The translations under genes and the position numbers were made by a program. Shown one piece after another: positions 45,650-58,488 of a stretch of DNA of 64,000 bases. Location of the stretch: NCBI RefSeq assembly GCF_031143425.1, contig NC_090450.1, forward strand, positions 218,685,442 through 218,749,441. The letters run 5' to 3'. Origin of the DNA: Pleurodeles waltl (lineage: Eukaryota > Chordata > Amphibia > Caudata > Salamandridae). Numbering within the stretch: position 1 is the first letter of the stretch; each line of letters starts with the position of its first letter. The notes under the pieces were generated by a model. It was not told the DNA's origin and did no database searches. It saw only the letters and a program-made list of their open reading frames with translations.

Positions 45650-45976
45650 GTGGTGTTGTGTATCACTGTGGTGGTTGCTAACTACCGTGGTTCTGACCGC
45701 CATTGGACGACCCTCCCGGCATGACTGCCAATGCAGTTTGGGACTTGTAATAGGTTCGGTGTTTGGTTGTCGGGCTGTCGATGTTGGTGGTCGGGTCACT
45801 TATTTCCCGCCCTCCAAAGTGCTGGCGGTGTCAATTTTATGGATCGCTTTTGTCTGTCCTGCCTGTATAACTCGTAATACATCGGTCTGTATAAACTTCA
45901 AAATGGCGTTTTTTGGTGGCCGCCACTATGCCGATCTGGTGGTCCGACCTCCAAACTCGTAATCAGGCTCCATATG
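45650..45976 (+). mobile_element. Right end of a Harbinger element (third copy)
   Basis: GC-rich ggcggt/accgcc-type sequence ending ctcgtaatcaggctcc. Its reverse complement GGAGCCTGATTACGAG resembles the MITE end GGGGCTCATTACGACC at 12490. It lies beyond the Myb-like gene A relic, at about the distance seen in the other two elements. The exact end and target duplication were not resolved. Confidence 0.5.
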
Positions 45977-46908
45977 TTTCCCGTCTACAAATGTATTTTT
46001 ATATTATCTTAATGAGAAAATTAATATATCATAACTAATTTTTGGAAAAATCTATATAATTAATTACTTTACATCAATCAATGAACTTGGATTGGACAAT
46101 GCTATTTATATTTTAAAGCACTAGGAAAGATATATAAAATCCTTAAATAAAAAAGTAAAAATATAAAGGACAGCATGTGCAGCAATGGTTTGGGGGGGAC
46201 CAAACCTATTTCTATTTTTACATGTAGCCCAAGAAATAGAAGACTTGCAACTGAATTTACAGCAATTGCCCATTCATTTAAAAAAAAGTAAACATGAACA
46301 GACAGTTCTTTGGTTAACTAAGCATTTATTGCACCAGTACCTATGCGACTGCAGATTGGCTCAGTGTACTATAAAGTATTTCTCCTCATCACAGGATTTC
46401 TAATGGGCATAATAATGTATTGTATGTAGCAGAAAATATTGAACCTGGATACTGCAGCAGACCTTTAAGGATTGAGTTGTTCTCAGACAGTCTTTTAGAA
46501 CTGTCCCTTTATTCAGCGTTTTTTTAGCTAAAATGTTTTATGAAAGTGTTCCCTAAGATTTTTTCTAGGAATTTAAGTCTGGCACAACAACAAAACGTTC
46601 CTTTGAAGAATATGGACAAAGTGGCTTTATATGCAGCCCATTTCAGCTATTACCTTTTTAAGGGCAAGCCCCTTTCAACAATTGTTTGTATTAATTGTCA
46701 GTCACATTTTGGTCAGCCCTCAGCATTTTAAGGATGCTCACATGGTGACTGGCCAAGAAAGAAGTCTGACTGGCAAGTTTACCTCCCCATACCAGTTTCT
46801 TCAGTATTCATTATTAACACTGTTACCCATCAGAGTGCAACTGTTTGTGCAGAATCCAATGATTCACTCAGCCGAATACAAACACATTTGTTTCTTCTTG
46901 TAAAAGTC
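45977..46908. other. AT-rich sequence without a recognised feature
   Basis: Low-GC sequence; small open stretches at 46185-46403 and 46631-46903 show no known domain. Possibly older host intergenic DNA. Confidence 0.4.
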
Positions 46909-46911
46909 TTA

Positions 46912-47020
46912 CTGCGTTTGTACTTTTTTGACGCAAAATATGCGCAAACTTAATTGTATTTTGTAAGTTTGCATCAAAAAACGACACAAATGCAGCGCTA
47001 AAAAAGTATAAATATGGGCC
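46912..47020. mobile_element. Short MITE (109 bp), second Harbinger family
   Basis: Runs between tta at 46909-46911 and tta at 47021-47023. The right end gtataaatatgggcc matches the neighbouring MITE; the left end is worn but keeps gtacttttttgacgcaaa. Confidence 0.6.
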
Positions 47021-47023
47021 TTA

Positions 47024-47931
47024 GGCCCATATTAATACTTTTTGACGCAAGTCAGCGCTTGGGCAGATTTGCATCAAAAAGTTTACCGCCGGCTAACGCC
47101 ATTCCAACATGCCAGCCGGGCTCCTTATTTAAGGAATTATGTTAGCCGGCGCTGCGGCCTGGTTAGCGTCAAAATAAATGACTCTAACCGGGCAGTGGAG
47201 ACGAAGGGAAGACACAGGGTTGTGCACCAAAGAATGGTGCATGTCAGGTCAGAGTCCAAAAAATTGGCTCTAACCTGACTTGCGCCATTTTTTGACGCAC
47301 AACCCCCATGGAAATGACTCCTGTCTAAGCAAAGACAGGAGTCATGCCCCCCTGCCCAATGGCCATGCCCAGGGGACTTCAGTCCCCTGGGCATGGCCAT
47401 TGGGCAAGTGGGCATGTAGTGGGGCCCAAGTTAGCCCCCCCATACCACTAAATAAAATAAAAAATATATACTTACCTGCACTCACCATGGATGGGTCCCC
47501 CCATCCAGGGGTGTCGTCCGGGGTGGGCGAGGGTGGCAGCGGGTGTCCCTAGGTGCAGGGAACGGCACCTGTGGACTGCTTCCGTGGTCTCCCGCCACAG
47601 GGCCCTTAACGCCTGCCCTGACCCAGGCGTTTTAAAACACGCAAATCCGGCTGGGCACCATGTTTTAAGGCCCACCTCTTCCTGTGCGTCACTTTGACGC
47701 CGGAGGATAAATAAGGCGCACATGCCTTAGAGTCATTTTTTGCCTGGGAACGCCTACCTTGCATGTCATTAGTGCAAGGAAGGTTTTCACGTACATAAAT
47801 TGACTCAAACTCCATAAATTTGGTGCTAGACGGGTCTAGCGCCAAAGTATAAATATGGAGTTAAGTTTGCGCCAAATTTGCATCAAAAAGAATGACACAA
47901 ATCCGGCGCAAACAGAGTATAAATATGGGCC
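47024..47931. mobile_element. MITE (908 bp), second Harbinger family
   Basis: Ends GGCCCATATTAATACTTTTTGACGC and ...gagtataaatatgggcc are inverted repeats, flanked by tta (47021-47023, 47932-47934). The ends resemble the start of the transposase-bearing element at 58107. It has no coding sequence and includes a perfect palindrome with 26-bp arms (47353-47406). Confidence 0.85.
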
Positions 47932-47934
47932 TTA

Positions 47935-48399
47935 GTCTTTGACAGTGCTGGTAAGTGTTCCCTCAAAACTATCTTAGAACAGCTTGTCTTACTGGGGAAT
48001 TTGGACAAAGTATGGGAAACCAATATAGTGATACAAAGTTATTGTGTCAACAATATCGGGATTATAGAAATATTATCAATGAGGATATCGAAGAAAAAAA
48101 TATAATTTTAGTGTTCTTTTTAATATTGTTCTAAGATATATTGATGTAGAAAATGTCATTTTATGTAATATCGTTTACAAAATGCTAATTTGTATGCAGT
48201 ATACTGCAACGTGTTAAATTGCATATGCTTGTTAATTGCCTTATTTGGGTTTTTAGTAAGATAATTTTTCAGTTATGTAATTGTTGACATTTGTATTTGT
48301 AGCATTATTGATGTATTTAAATAATGGTGTTATGCTTATTTTTAGTCCTTCCTCCAATATAGTTATACTGGAGTAGTAATAGTAAATGTCACCCATTTA
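47935..48399. other. AT-rich sequence without a recognised feature
   Basis: No coding relic or repeat recognised between the MITE and the next Harbinger element. Confidence 0.4.
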
Positions 48400-50531
48400 G
48401 TTCCAGATTTAAGAAAAGGTTGTGCCGCCTTTGCGCCATTTTTGTGACACAAAAACAACGCTAACTTAATGGCATATTTATATTTTGATGCTGGAGCAGT
48501 CTAGCATCAACATTTTTGACTTAGAGTCATTTTTGGGAGCGCCACCTCGCCTTGCGTCATTTAATTATAATGATATGCAAGGTAGGCCTTTCCTCCTAAA
48601 AAATGATGCTAGGCTGCTAGCACCAAATTTAGAACCAGATGGAAAAATGGCGCACGCAAAGGACCGGGTTCTAAAAATAATGGTAAGTCTGATTAGCGTC
48701 AAAATTTTTATGCCTGATTTGATCAGGTGTTAAGAAAATGAGGCCCACACACTGCTACATAAGGGAAACACACAAAAGGAGCATTGGAAAGCAACTGGAC
48801 ACCATGGATCTGGTAATCCTACAGCTGGGCAACCATAGAAGACGACACAGATGACGCCAAGTGGCACCAGCACCACTGCAGCAACCCCAAACACCACCAC
48901 AGCAGCCACAAATGCAGCATAGAAGGCGGGAGAGGATCTTTTGCCAACGTGCAAGCATCCTGGCCCTCAAGGAAGAAGAGGTGATCAGATTCTACCATCT
49001 GAGGCAGGAGTCCATTGTACACCTGCTCCAACACATTGCGCCAGACATCACAGCAAGAGTGCAGAGTCGCACAGCAATTACATCCGACTCCTGGCTTTCC
49101 TCCACTTGTTGGCATCAGGTTCATTCCAGACGACTGCGGCACAAGTGGGTGGGATCTCCCAACCATCCCTCTCTGCCTTCCTTACGAAGGTCCTGGAGGC
49201 CATCATCAGACTCACACCCTACCACATCCGGTCCCCCAACACCAAGGAACTGCAGCAGGAGACCAAGAACTGCTTCTACCAAATTGCCAGCTCCCTGTAT
49301 GTGCTGGGTGCAGTGGATTGCACCCATGTCCAACTTGTCCCTCCAACCGTAACCGAACACCTCTTCAGGAACCGCAAACATACCCACTCCATCAATGTAC
49401 AGGCCATTGTGGACCACCATGGAATTATCACAAACATCCTTGCAAAATATCCCAGAAGCATCCATGATGCTTAGATCTTCAGGCACTCAACTATAAACCA
49501 GCAATTCCAGGATGGATAATATGGGAACGCCTACTTATAGGTAAGATACCATACACACATAATACAACAAACGTAGAGTACAAACAATACAAACACAACA
49601 CAAAACATGCATGGCCAGGGAAACACAGACATATAGATCACAACACATATGGCACATGCCACACTACAGAGCATTTAATGCACATCACCCTCACATATGC
49701 TCATATCTACAAGTCTCTGGCACCACCTGACTGTCACATCATTGGACGGACAGGTGGACCAATGTCCCCTATGAATACAAAAGCTGGACTCAAACAACTA
49801 CATGAATCCATAGGTTCACACCAAAACACAGATCCATCACACGTAACACTTACTACGGAATCGCTCAGCTATGTGAATTGCATTGGCCATTCAAACATCA
49901 AACAACTTACATATTGGCACTGCCCCACATTTACTAGGCAGTAGAAATCTACGGCAGCACTGATATCTATTGCCACCTGAGTGGTCCCATCACCACCTAC
50001 ATATCAGCAAAATATAATAGATTTACACATTGTGTACAACTTACCTGTGTGTGGTGCATAGTGCAGCACACATTGAAATACAACATCACCATCAATGAAA
50101 TATCATGTGCAGGAATGGACACCTCACATCACACAAACAAACATACCTGTAAGTGCCACATCTCCATACCATGATACAAGGCTACCAACAATGGACCACA
50201 GCAGATGTTCTAATGACAATGTATAGGGAGAGGCCAGAAATGCATATGACTGAGGATACATGGAACTTAGCATGGATGGACTCCTGGTGCAGGGCAGTGC
50301 TGAAAGGCACAGCATGCTCTGTCCTGTCCCACAGCTGTCTGAAAAATCTTGCATACATCACAATACATCCCATATAACTGTCTCACACTGGGCATATGAA
50401 CCTCATGCACACATGTATGCCACCAGCAATTTCCAACAGCAAATCTTTGTGCAAGGGAGGTATTTCAAGGGCAAATGTGTGGGATTTACATGTAAAACAC
50501 AAAGGGCCATGCACATATTGCATGGCACACA

Positions 50532-53500
50532 TGTAGGAGGCTGGTATGGTTTGTAGTGGATACATTGGGTACTTACACCTTACACAAGGTCCAGTTATCC
50601 CTTATTAGTGAAATGTAGTAGTGTTGTAGCAACGTAAGCTGATAGAGGTAGTTATAGCAGAGCAGCTTAGGCTGAACTAGGAGACATGCAAAGATCCTGC
50701 AATACCACTTATAGTCACACAGTACTTATATACAAGTAAAGACAATGCTCAGAGTTATCAAAAATAAAGCTATTTATTTGGATGACACAAAGCCAAAAAT
50801 ATCTTAGAGACAATACTCCTTCTGGAGGTAACTATTATACACAATATATACACTAGACACCAAAATAAGGTAAGTAATTAGACATAGGCTAGTGCACACA
50901 ATACAAAATGATATAGAAAGCAATGGGAGAAAATAGGTCTAGAGGCAACACAAACCATATACTAAGAAAGTGGAATGCGAATCACAAATTCCTCCCTAGA
51001 CAAGTGTAGTGTGTGCAAAATCGCTGGGAGAGTCAGACTACAGTGAAGGTACGTAAATTACCCCACCCAAGAGTCCAGAAAAGCAGGAGTAAAGTACTGC
51101 AAGTTTCCATAAGACACACTACAAGTCGGAATTAGAGTTATTGCAAGAACCAACCAAGTCTGCAAACAACAGATTGTGGATTCCTGCACCTGAAGACCTG
51201 CAAAGGAAGGTCCAGAAGTCAAAAGAAGTTCCAGGAAGGACAGAAGCCCCTGCCAACCCAGAAGAGGGTGCAAAAGAAGAGTCCCCTGTTTGATAAAGAC
51301 TGCAGAAATGCACCCTAGGAAGATGCCAGTGGGTTCCTGCATGATGCAAAGGATGTGCCACGTCGTGAAGTTGGATGCAGGCAAGTTTTTGCACTGGATT
51401 CCTCCAACAAGCCTGGGTTCTGGCAAAGTCGAGTTTTGCATCAAGAAGGCGCTATCTGGACCCAGGAGGGACATGGGGGCCTCACCTCTGTATTAGGAGG
51501 GAGAGGAGGGAGAGGAGGTTCTCAGCACTTCAGGGAGCCCTCAGAGCAGCAGATAGCACCCAAGGGAGTCCCAGGACACGGGGACCAAGGAGATGGAAAA
51601 TGTGGTTGGTGCAACACTTCGAAGGAAGGTCCCACGCCCGCTGGAGAGCAACTCAGCGAGTTGAGCGTCATAGGATAGAGTGCTGGGGACATGGGCCAGG
51701 CTGCGCTTGAAGGAATTTTGCAAATAGTGCACAGAGGTCTCAGGAGGTGAAGAAGATGTGGTGCACAGCGGTACTGTCATTCCGGGGGAAGGCAAGGTCT
51801 TACCTCCTCCAAATTGGGACAGCAGGACTTCAGGACATTCTGTGTCGATGGGTTACACCCTCTGTGTTCCAAGGAGCATGCTCGGCGCCGGGACAGTAGT
51901 ACAAGAGAACCGGTCGTCGACTTAGAAGGTGCCTGCATGTGCAGGGGAGTGACTCCATCACTCCACGGGACATTGTTTCGGTCCTTCTGGTGCAGGGTGA
52001 GGACAGGGAGTCCTCAGAGCGGCACACCATGGAAACTGTTGCAGTTGCTGGCTGGAGCTGAAGTTGCAGAGGAAAAGTATCCCTTGCGGACACTATGTTG
52101 CTTTTACAGCGGTTCCTGGAGCAGGCTGAGGTTGATCCGAGGTCAGAGGATTAAGTAGTAGTTGCAGAGGATTCCTGCTGGAAACTTGCAAGGAGAATCT
52201 GAAGAAAACCCACAGGTAAGACCGTAAATAGCCCTGAGAGGGAATTGGCTACCTTATCAGGTAAGGACCCATCAGGAGGGGTCTCTGATGTCACCTGCTG
52301 GCACTGGCCACTTAGAGCCCTCCAGAGTGCCCCCACACCTTGCAAAGCAAGATGACTGAAGTCTGGGACACACTGGAGGAGCTCTGGGCTCCACCCCTGG
52401 GGTGGTGATGGACAGGGGAGTGGTCACTCCCCTTTCCTTTGTCCAGTTTCATGCCAGAGCAGGGACAAGGGGTCCCTGAACTGGGGTAGACTGGCTTACG
52501 CAAGAAGAGCACCATCTGTTCCCTTCAAAGCATTTCCAGAGGCTGGGGGAGGCTACCCCTCTCCAGCCTGTAACACCTATTTCCAAAGGGAGAGGGTGTA
52601 ACACCCTGCTCCCAAAGGAAACACTTTGTTCTACCTCCCTGGGACTGAGCTGCTCAGCCCCAGGAGGGAAAAACCCTGTCTGTGATGTGGCTTCAGCTGT
52701 GGCTGCAGTGCAAGCCTCAGGGAGCTGGTTTGGCAGTACTGGGGGTTCATAGTGGAGCCCCCAGAATGCATGGAATTGGCTCCCCAATACCAGAATCGGA
52801 ATGGGGCACAATTCCATGATCTTATACACCTTACATGGCCATATTCGGAGTTACCATTGTCAAGCTACATATCGGTATTGACCTATATGTAGTGCACGCA
52901 TGTAATGGCGTCCCTGCACTCACAAAGTCTCTGGAAATGACCATGAAGTATGTGGGGGTTCCTTTGCTAGTGCAGGGGTGCCCTCATACTTAGTAACTTT
53001 GCACCTAACCTTCAGCAAATGAAGGTTAGACATATAGGTGACTTATAAGTTACTTAAGTGCAGTGAAAATGGCTGTGAAATAATGTGTGCACTATTTCAC
53101 GCAGGGTATTGTGGCTCTTGCGTGAAAGGGTTTGGCTGAGCTCCTTATGGGTGGCAAAAGAAATGCTGCAGCCCATAAGGATCTCCTGGAACCCCAATGC
53201 CCTGGGTACCTAGGTACCATATACTAGGGACTTATAAGGGGGGTCCAGTGTGCCAATTGAAAGTGGTAAATGAAGTCACTAGCCTATAGTGAAAAATTTA
53301 AAAGCAGAGAGAGCATAAGTACTGGGGTTCTGATTAGCAGAGCCTCAGTGACACAGTTAAGCACTATACAGACACACACATTAGGCCATAAACTATGAGC
53401 ACTGGGGTCCTGGCTAGCAGCATCCCAGTGAGACAGGCAAAACACACTGACATAAAGGTTTTTATCTATGAGCACTGGGGTTCTGCCTAGCAGGATACCA

Positions 53501-53586
53501 GTGACAGAGTAAAAACACACTGGCTCACACTCACAAACAGGCCAAAAGTGGGGGTAACCATTCTAGAAAGAGACTATATTCTCACA
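50532..53586 (-). mobile_element. TGTAGGA LTR-like element, copy 2 (3055 bp)
   Basis: Starts TGTAGGAGG and ends TTCTCACA, flanked by acaca (50527-50531 and 53587-53591). It aligns in reverse orientation with copy 1. Uninterrupted, it gives the full length. No long coding sequence is visible. Orientation is called minus relative to copy 1. Confidence 0.85.
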
Positions 53587-53654
53587 ACACAACACACAAA
53601 ATAGGTACACATGTCCACTACATCACTCTTCTGCAGGTTTAAAGTGAAGGCACT

Positions 53655-54745
53655 AAGGGCCATGTGTCAGAAACGTTGGGCAGCATCTAAATCAGTGTTA
53701 CTTTATTTGCGTACCTGAGCACCTTCTTACCCCAAACATGTGTGTGCCGTACTCAATATATGGAGCACCATGGCTCAGAGTAGGTGCAATAATGTAAACA
53801 TGATGGATGCCATTGATGGACTGTCTAGAATTAATGCCCAATGTATGGTGCAAATCCTGCACAGTACATCCAGGCACATTTAAATCAATGGTGTGCTCCA
53901 TACTTACGCCTACTCTGTGGAGGCGTCAAAAGTACCAGAGAAAAATAATGCATTGGAACCTCTTAGATTCCTCTGCACCATTTTTGCCTTTGCCCAATGG
54001 GGGAACACACCCCTTGCATACATGATACTTTGCACAGGCATAATGTGTCAAAAAGGGTGACTAAGGGGGTCGTTATGAGTTTGTTGGATGGAAAAGGCTA
54101 TCCGATAAAACTCCTGCGGTCAGGTTACTCCCAGTGCGGTCCCCTTCTCGCTGGCCCCATTATGAGTTTCCCGCTGGGTCAGCAGGTGGAAACAGAGTTT
54201 CTTTCCACTGGCCCAGCGGGAAACATCCCACAACATTGACACTAGCTCATAATTGAGCTGGTGGCAATGCTGCGGTGCACAGGGTGTACCAGCCCCCGTT
54301 CAGCAGCAGTCACACTTTTCAATGTCTGCAGAGCAGACAGTGAAAGGGTTGATGGGGCTGGCCATGTGAGCCCCTGCACTGCCCCGTCTCTGCCAGCCTT
54401 TACATGGCGGGCTACAGCCATGTAATCGCCGGTGGAGAAGGGACTCGTAATCCCCCACGAATTAGGACCGCTAGCACCACCAGACAAACAAAAAGTCATG
54501 ATCTGGTGGTGCTGGCGGTCCGACCTTGGTACAACCGCCACGGTCGTAATGTGGCTTCCGGACCACCACATTGGTGGTGTTCCTACCACAATGGGTCATA
54601 ATCACACCCTCTGTGTTGCACTGCATGGGTAGTGGCACTTTGTAAACATGGCACTGAGTTTTTTTTGTCTAGTTGGCCAACTATAGTGTCAAAAACGTGA
54701 GGCTAATGTGGTGCAATGAGATGCAAATTTGGGCTCCTAGGTCAA
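53655..54745. mobile_element. Possible MITE containing a nested MITE
   Basis: Left gcactaagggccatgtgtcag and right tttgggctcctaggtc could be worn terminal repeats with a cta target site. Evidence is weak; the insert at 54065-54609 lies inside. Confidence 0.25.
54065..54609. mobile_element. Harbinger-type MITE related to 40919-41482
   Basis: Ends GGGGGTCGTTATGAG and, reverse-complemented, GGGTGTGATTATGACC are related. The hairpin at 54167-54223 (cccgctgggtcagc ... ctggcccagcggg) is the counterpart of 41322-41384, and tcataattgagctggtggcaatg corresponds to the arm near 41293-41322. Target duplication is not clear. Confidence 0.65.
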
Positions 54746-55389
54746 ATATAGAGAACACCACACACATTTGGCATGGGTGAACTGTCAAACACAAAATCCA
54801 ATAACAATCGCCATGTACCTACGGCACAACCCATGATCGGAAAGTGCACCACCACAGACCAATGCAACCATCCATCCAAACAGGAACACATAATAGCAGA
54901 TGTAAGTCTGATACACCACTCCACTCAAAACAAATACAGACCATGGCACCTAAGCAATTAACTAATGTGCATGACTGACACATGTTCTCACATTCCTTCG
55001 CAGCTGACCAGGGTTACGGCATCCAGCCAGAGGCCATGACACCTTTTGGAAATCCTACAACGGATGCAGAGCAGGCCTACAATGAAGCCCACATAAGGAC
55101 CTGAAATGTAGTGAAGCAGACATTTGGCCTACTTAAATCAAGGATCATGTGCCTATATCTTAGTGGAGGAGGACAGTTATATGCACCATCCCTTGTCTGC
55201 AAAATTATCCTTGTTTGTGCCATTTTGCGTAACATTTGTCTACGCGCACATGTCTCCTGGGATGAACAAGTGTATGTCCCCAATGGGGAGGATGACAACA
55301 ATGATGTATAACTGGAGGAAGGGGAACAAAAAAACACTGCTGCTGGAGTACGCAGAAGAGAACTAATTGTGTAAAACTTCTTCACATAG

Positions 55390-57351
55390 CACTGTCCTCC
55401 AAAAATCTCTATGTAAATAATTCAATTAAATCATGTAAACTCAATGTACATGCCGTACTCTTTTACACCATCACATACAAATTGTAACTTGCCCATATCT
55501 CAGTGACCATGACTACACCACAACAATTGTAAACAACTTTGGAACCTAAGCCCTAATTTAAGAGGCCCTAGTGCATCCTTGTTGAACATTAGCGTGAAAC
55601 ATCTTCTCCTAATGATGCGAATATTTTAGCAGCAGAAACACATAGTGGCGCTAATCTGGCATTGTGCCACTTTATAACAGCTTGTGCCAGTAAATGCCTG
55701 CAACAGGCATTAAGTACGCAAGGGGGGTGTACAGCCAGTAAAGGGGGGGGAGTCAAAATGGTGCAGTGGAATCTACAAACAACTGTGACATATATTGCTG
55801 CTACTGTTAACACCTGCTCACACCAGCTGTTTAAATGGGGCACACCATTGGTACCAATCGAACCCTAAGTACTGTTCAGGGTTAGGGCTAAAATTTTAGC
55901 CCTGACCGTAAACAGTACACCAATTTCATCAAATACCTTACACACTATTGCCCCATACCCTGTACCATGGTGCGCAGTCTTCAAAATACAGCGCAGACAT
56001 GGTGGCAGTAGGGGGACGCTAAGAGGGGAAAGAAAAGTAGTCCTGCACTGGTTGCTGCGCCACTTTACTTTAATCTGCCTCATAGTCGGGAACAACAAAA
56101 TTATTTAAAATAATTTACCACCACATGAATGTGTTGGTGGAATGTAGGCATTGTCTGTAGCCGTATGTGGAGAATGTTGTACAGATGTATGGGCTGGGTA
56201 GGAAAAGGCTAGCAAGTACCTACAATGGTAGGTTTGTGTCTGCTAGGTAACCTAGCTAAGTCTGACTTATGTATACTAGTATGGATACTAGTGGTACCTC
56301 TAAATACCAAGGTCCTGACCTTAGACCTGATTGTGGATGATCTCATTTTGAAATAGCTGCAAACATGTGGACTTTCAAAAATATTTTAGGTGGAGGGAGC
56401 CCACCGCATCCCAGATGCACCATGAAAGCATGGAGCACACCCTTGTCCCATCATAGCAAGACTCATAAACATCAGATAACAAGACGTGAATCTCCAAGCA
56501 GCTTGCAGTGCCCCTTAATTGTAAATAAGTAAAGCTCAAGTTACCTTCTTCCCCAAATTCAGTCTTTGGGTCCAGAGGCTGCGCAGCAGTTTCCTCTTGG
56601 GGAAGAAGGCTCTGAGGGAACAGGACCACAAGTGTACAATGACTTATCCAGTGCTGATTTGATCAGTTGCAGCATGCAAAACTCACTTTTTATCAAGGCC
56701 AGAAGCTGGTCATGATTGGCTTGATCGAATGCCAGGTGGCAGGAGGGTCAAGACACTGTGAGCGCCCTACGAGGTGACAGAGTGTCAGCATGGCAAAAAA
56801 GAATTGTGAAACATTTGAAGTGGAGGTGTGGGTGAAAACAAATTCCACCTAGTCTGGGGGATCATCCTGATTACCAGACTGGATCTTGGGACCCGTGGAG
56901 AGACAAGAGGGGCTCATGGGATTGTAAATGTGGCACTGGTGATGCTCCCAGAGCATCTTTTCGGTGAGTGTCCTAAATCAGTGATTGGGGGCAAGGTTGA
57001 GACAGAGGATATGAGATACCAACTTGGTAAAGACATTCCAGTAAGTGACTAGGTGGGGGCCAGAAGGCGGTAGTGATGCCTCCTAGTTAGCAGTAAGTTT
57101 GAATGGGGCAAGAGGTGCTATGTGCAGTTGGGGAGGTGGGTAGTTTGGAATTTGCAGTGCAGTATAGCAGGGAGGGGAGAGTGATGATTGGAGAGGGATT
57201 ATTGGACATTTGTTGTAGTTAATGTTCAGGCAGGATACATATGGCCAGTCAACATGTCTGAGGCACACAGGCTGTTGACTCTCACAGTCTGAACCCCAAC
57301 CAGCTTTGGCCCACCATCCCCAGGGGAACCACATAGTGGGATGTCCAAAGT
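55390..57351. other. No gene recognised; possible worn repeats
   Basis: Includes a short imperfect palindrome around 55873-55918 (gggttagggctaaaattttagccctgacc) and low-complexity G-runs near 55745. The right portion may be the 5' part of the L1 relic that follows, but no ORF1 could be recognised. Confidence 0.35.
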
Positions 57352-58100
57352 TAGTATGTCAACCCTGAGGATACTATCCTGGAATGTCAATGATCTAGGC
57401 GACAATGTCAAACAGGGAGTGGTACACAGTACATCAAACCAGACTCCCCTGATATGGTTCTCCTACAAGAGACTCACCTACTAGGTAATAGGTGTCATGC
57501 CCTTGACCACTGGGGAAACTAAAGGCTGCTAATGTGGCCATACTACCTCCTTTAAAGTTTAAAGGAGTAGTAATCTTGGTGAGGAGAACGTTGCCTCTGG
57601 TCATTTGGCAAATATGGTCCGATCTGCTGGGTCCCTATGTAGTGCTCTCTGGGACCTGGGAGTGGGACATCTAAAACATACTTTCAGTAGATATCACTAT
57701 ATGACTTCATGACTCAGTACTACCAGGCCTGACCACTCTGCTATACAGTCTTCCAGATGGGAAAGTGATCATGTGAGGGGACCTCAATGCAATGCTGAGT
57801 GATAGCATTCACTGACATCCCCCAGACCCTTGGACTCAGTCAGATGACCATTAGCAGACTTCCTCACTGCCCAGGGACTGGCAGATGTATGTTGTACCCT
57901 TAACCCTGCAACCCAGTGCTTCACCCTTTTATTTGGGGGTGCATGACAGTCTCTCCTGAATTGATCACTTTCTCATGCTGACTCCCCAGCAGTTAAAAAT
58001 AAGGGAGGCCACTAACTTAACCCGGAGTATTTCTGAATATTATCCTCTGTGGCTGGTGTATGGTTGGGGTAGCAGGCCAAAAACTAGCAATATCATATTG
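57352..58100 (+). pseudogene. L1-type endonuclease fragment, heavily decayed
   Basis: The plus strand encodes ILSWNVNDLG at about 57370 (family start pattern SWNV-N-L) and VLLQETHLLGNRC at about 57460 (QET motif), both in one frame, with later traces near 57770 and 57950 where asparagine and ID-type motifs would fall. Many stops. The fragment ends where Harbinger-5 begins at 58107, so the rest of ORF2 may lie beyond it or be lost. Confidence 0.6.
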
Positions 58101-58106
58101 AGCCCT

Positions 58107-58488
58107 TGGGCCCATATTTATTCTCTTTTTGCGCCGGATGTGCATCATTTTTTTACACAAATCCAGTGCAAACTTAACTCCATATCTATGGTTTGACGCT
58201 AGACACATCTAGCGTCAAACATATGGAGTTAACGTCATTTTAAGGGTGCATGAAACCACCTTGCGTCAATGAGATGCAAGGTAGGCGTTCCTGTCCAAAA
58301 ATTGACTCAACACCCTAGCGCCATATTTATCCAACAGGACAAAAATGACACACGGGTTGGAGGCGGACCCAAAAAATTATGCTGACCCAAATTTTAACGC
58401 CTGGGTCAGGGCAGGCGTTAAACTGAGGCAAACACACTACTACTTAAAGAAAACACACAGAAGCAACATTACAGACCAACAGGACAAC
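58107..58488 (+). mobile_element. Harbinger-5 left end and leader (second family)
   Basis: Starts (g)ggcccatatttattctctttttgcgcc, matching the MITE ends at 47024. Contains the inverted pair gtttgacgctagac ... tctagcgtcaaac at about 58190-58220. It leads into the transposase ATG at 58489. The right end was not found in the window. Confidence 0.65.

Larger units (their letters stand above)
48400..55389 (+). mobile_element. Harbinger-4 (second family), with insertions in its intron; right end not found
   Basis: The left end gttccagatttaagaaaagg, after tta at 48397-48399, is a worn form of the family end. A leader similar to that at 58107-58488 precedes the transposase. The element carries a TGTAGGA element and MITE material between its two coding exons. 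I could not locate a right terminal repeat. Confidence 0.5.
48804..55389 (+). pseudogene. Harbinger-4 transposase, two exons with a 5.5-kb intron
   Basis: Exon 1 (48804-49540, donor GTAAGA) starts MDLVILQLG, has an early stop and frame changes, then RRRERIFCQRASILALKEEE, FLHLLASGSFQTTAAQVGGI, SLYVLGAVDCTHVQLVPP (first catalytic Asp) and NILAKYPRSIHDA (second). Exon 2 (55004-55389, acceptor CTTCGCAG) has QGYGIQPEAMTPF, VKQTFGLLKSRIMC (third acidic site expected just before; VVKQ here in place of VVER/VE, so the Glu is lost) and LVCAILRNICLRAH. The intron was expanded by the element at 50532-53586. Same family as 58489-61561. Confidence 0.82.

Noticed and set aside
53655..54745. Confident MITE boundaries
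   Set aside because: The proposed end repeats match only weakly and the target duplication is just three bases, so this was kept only as a low-confidence entry.
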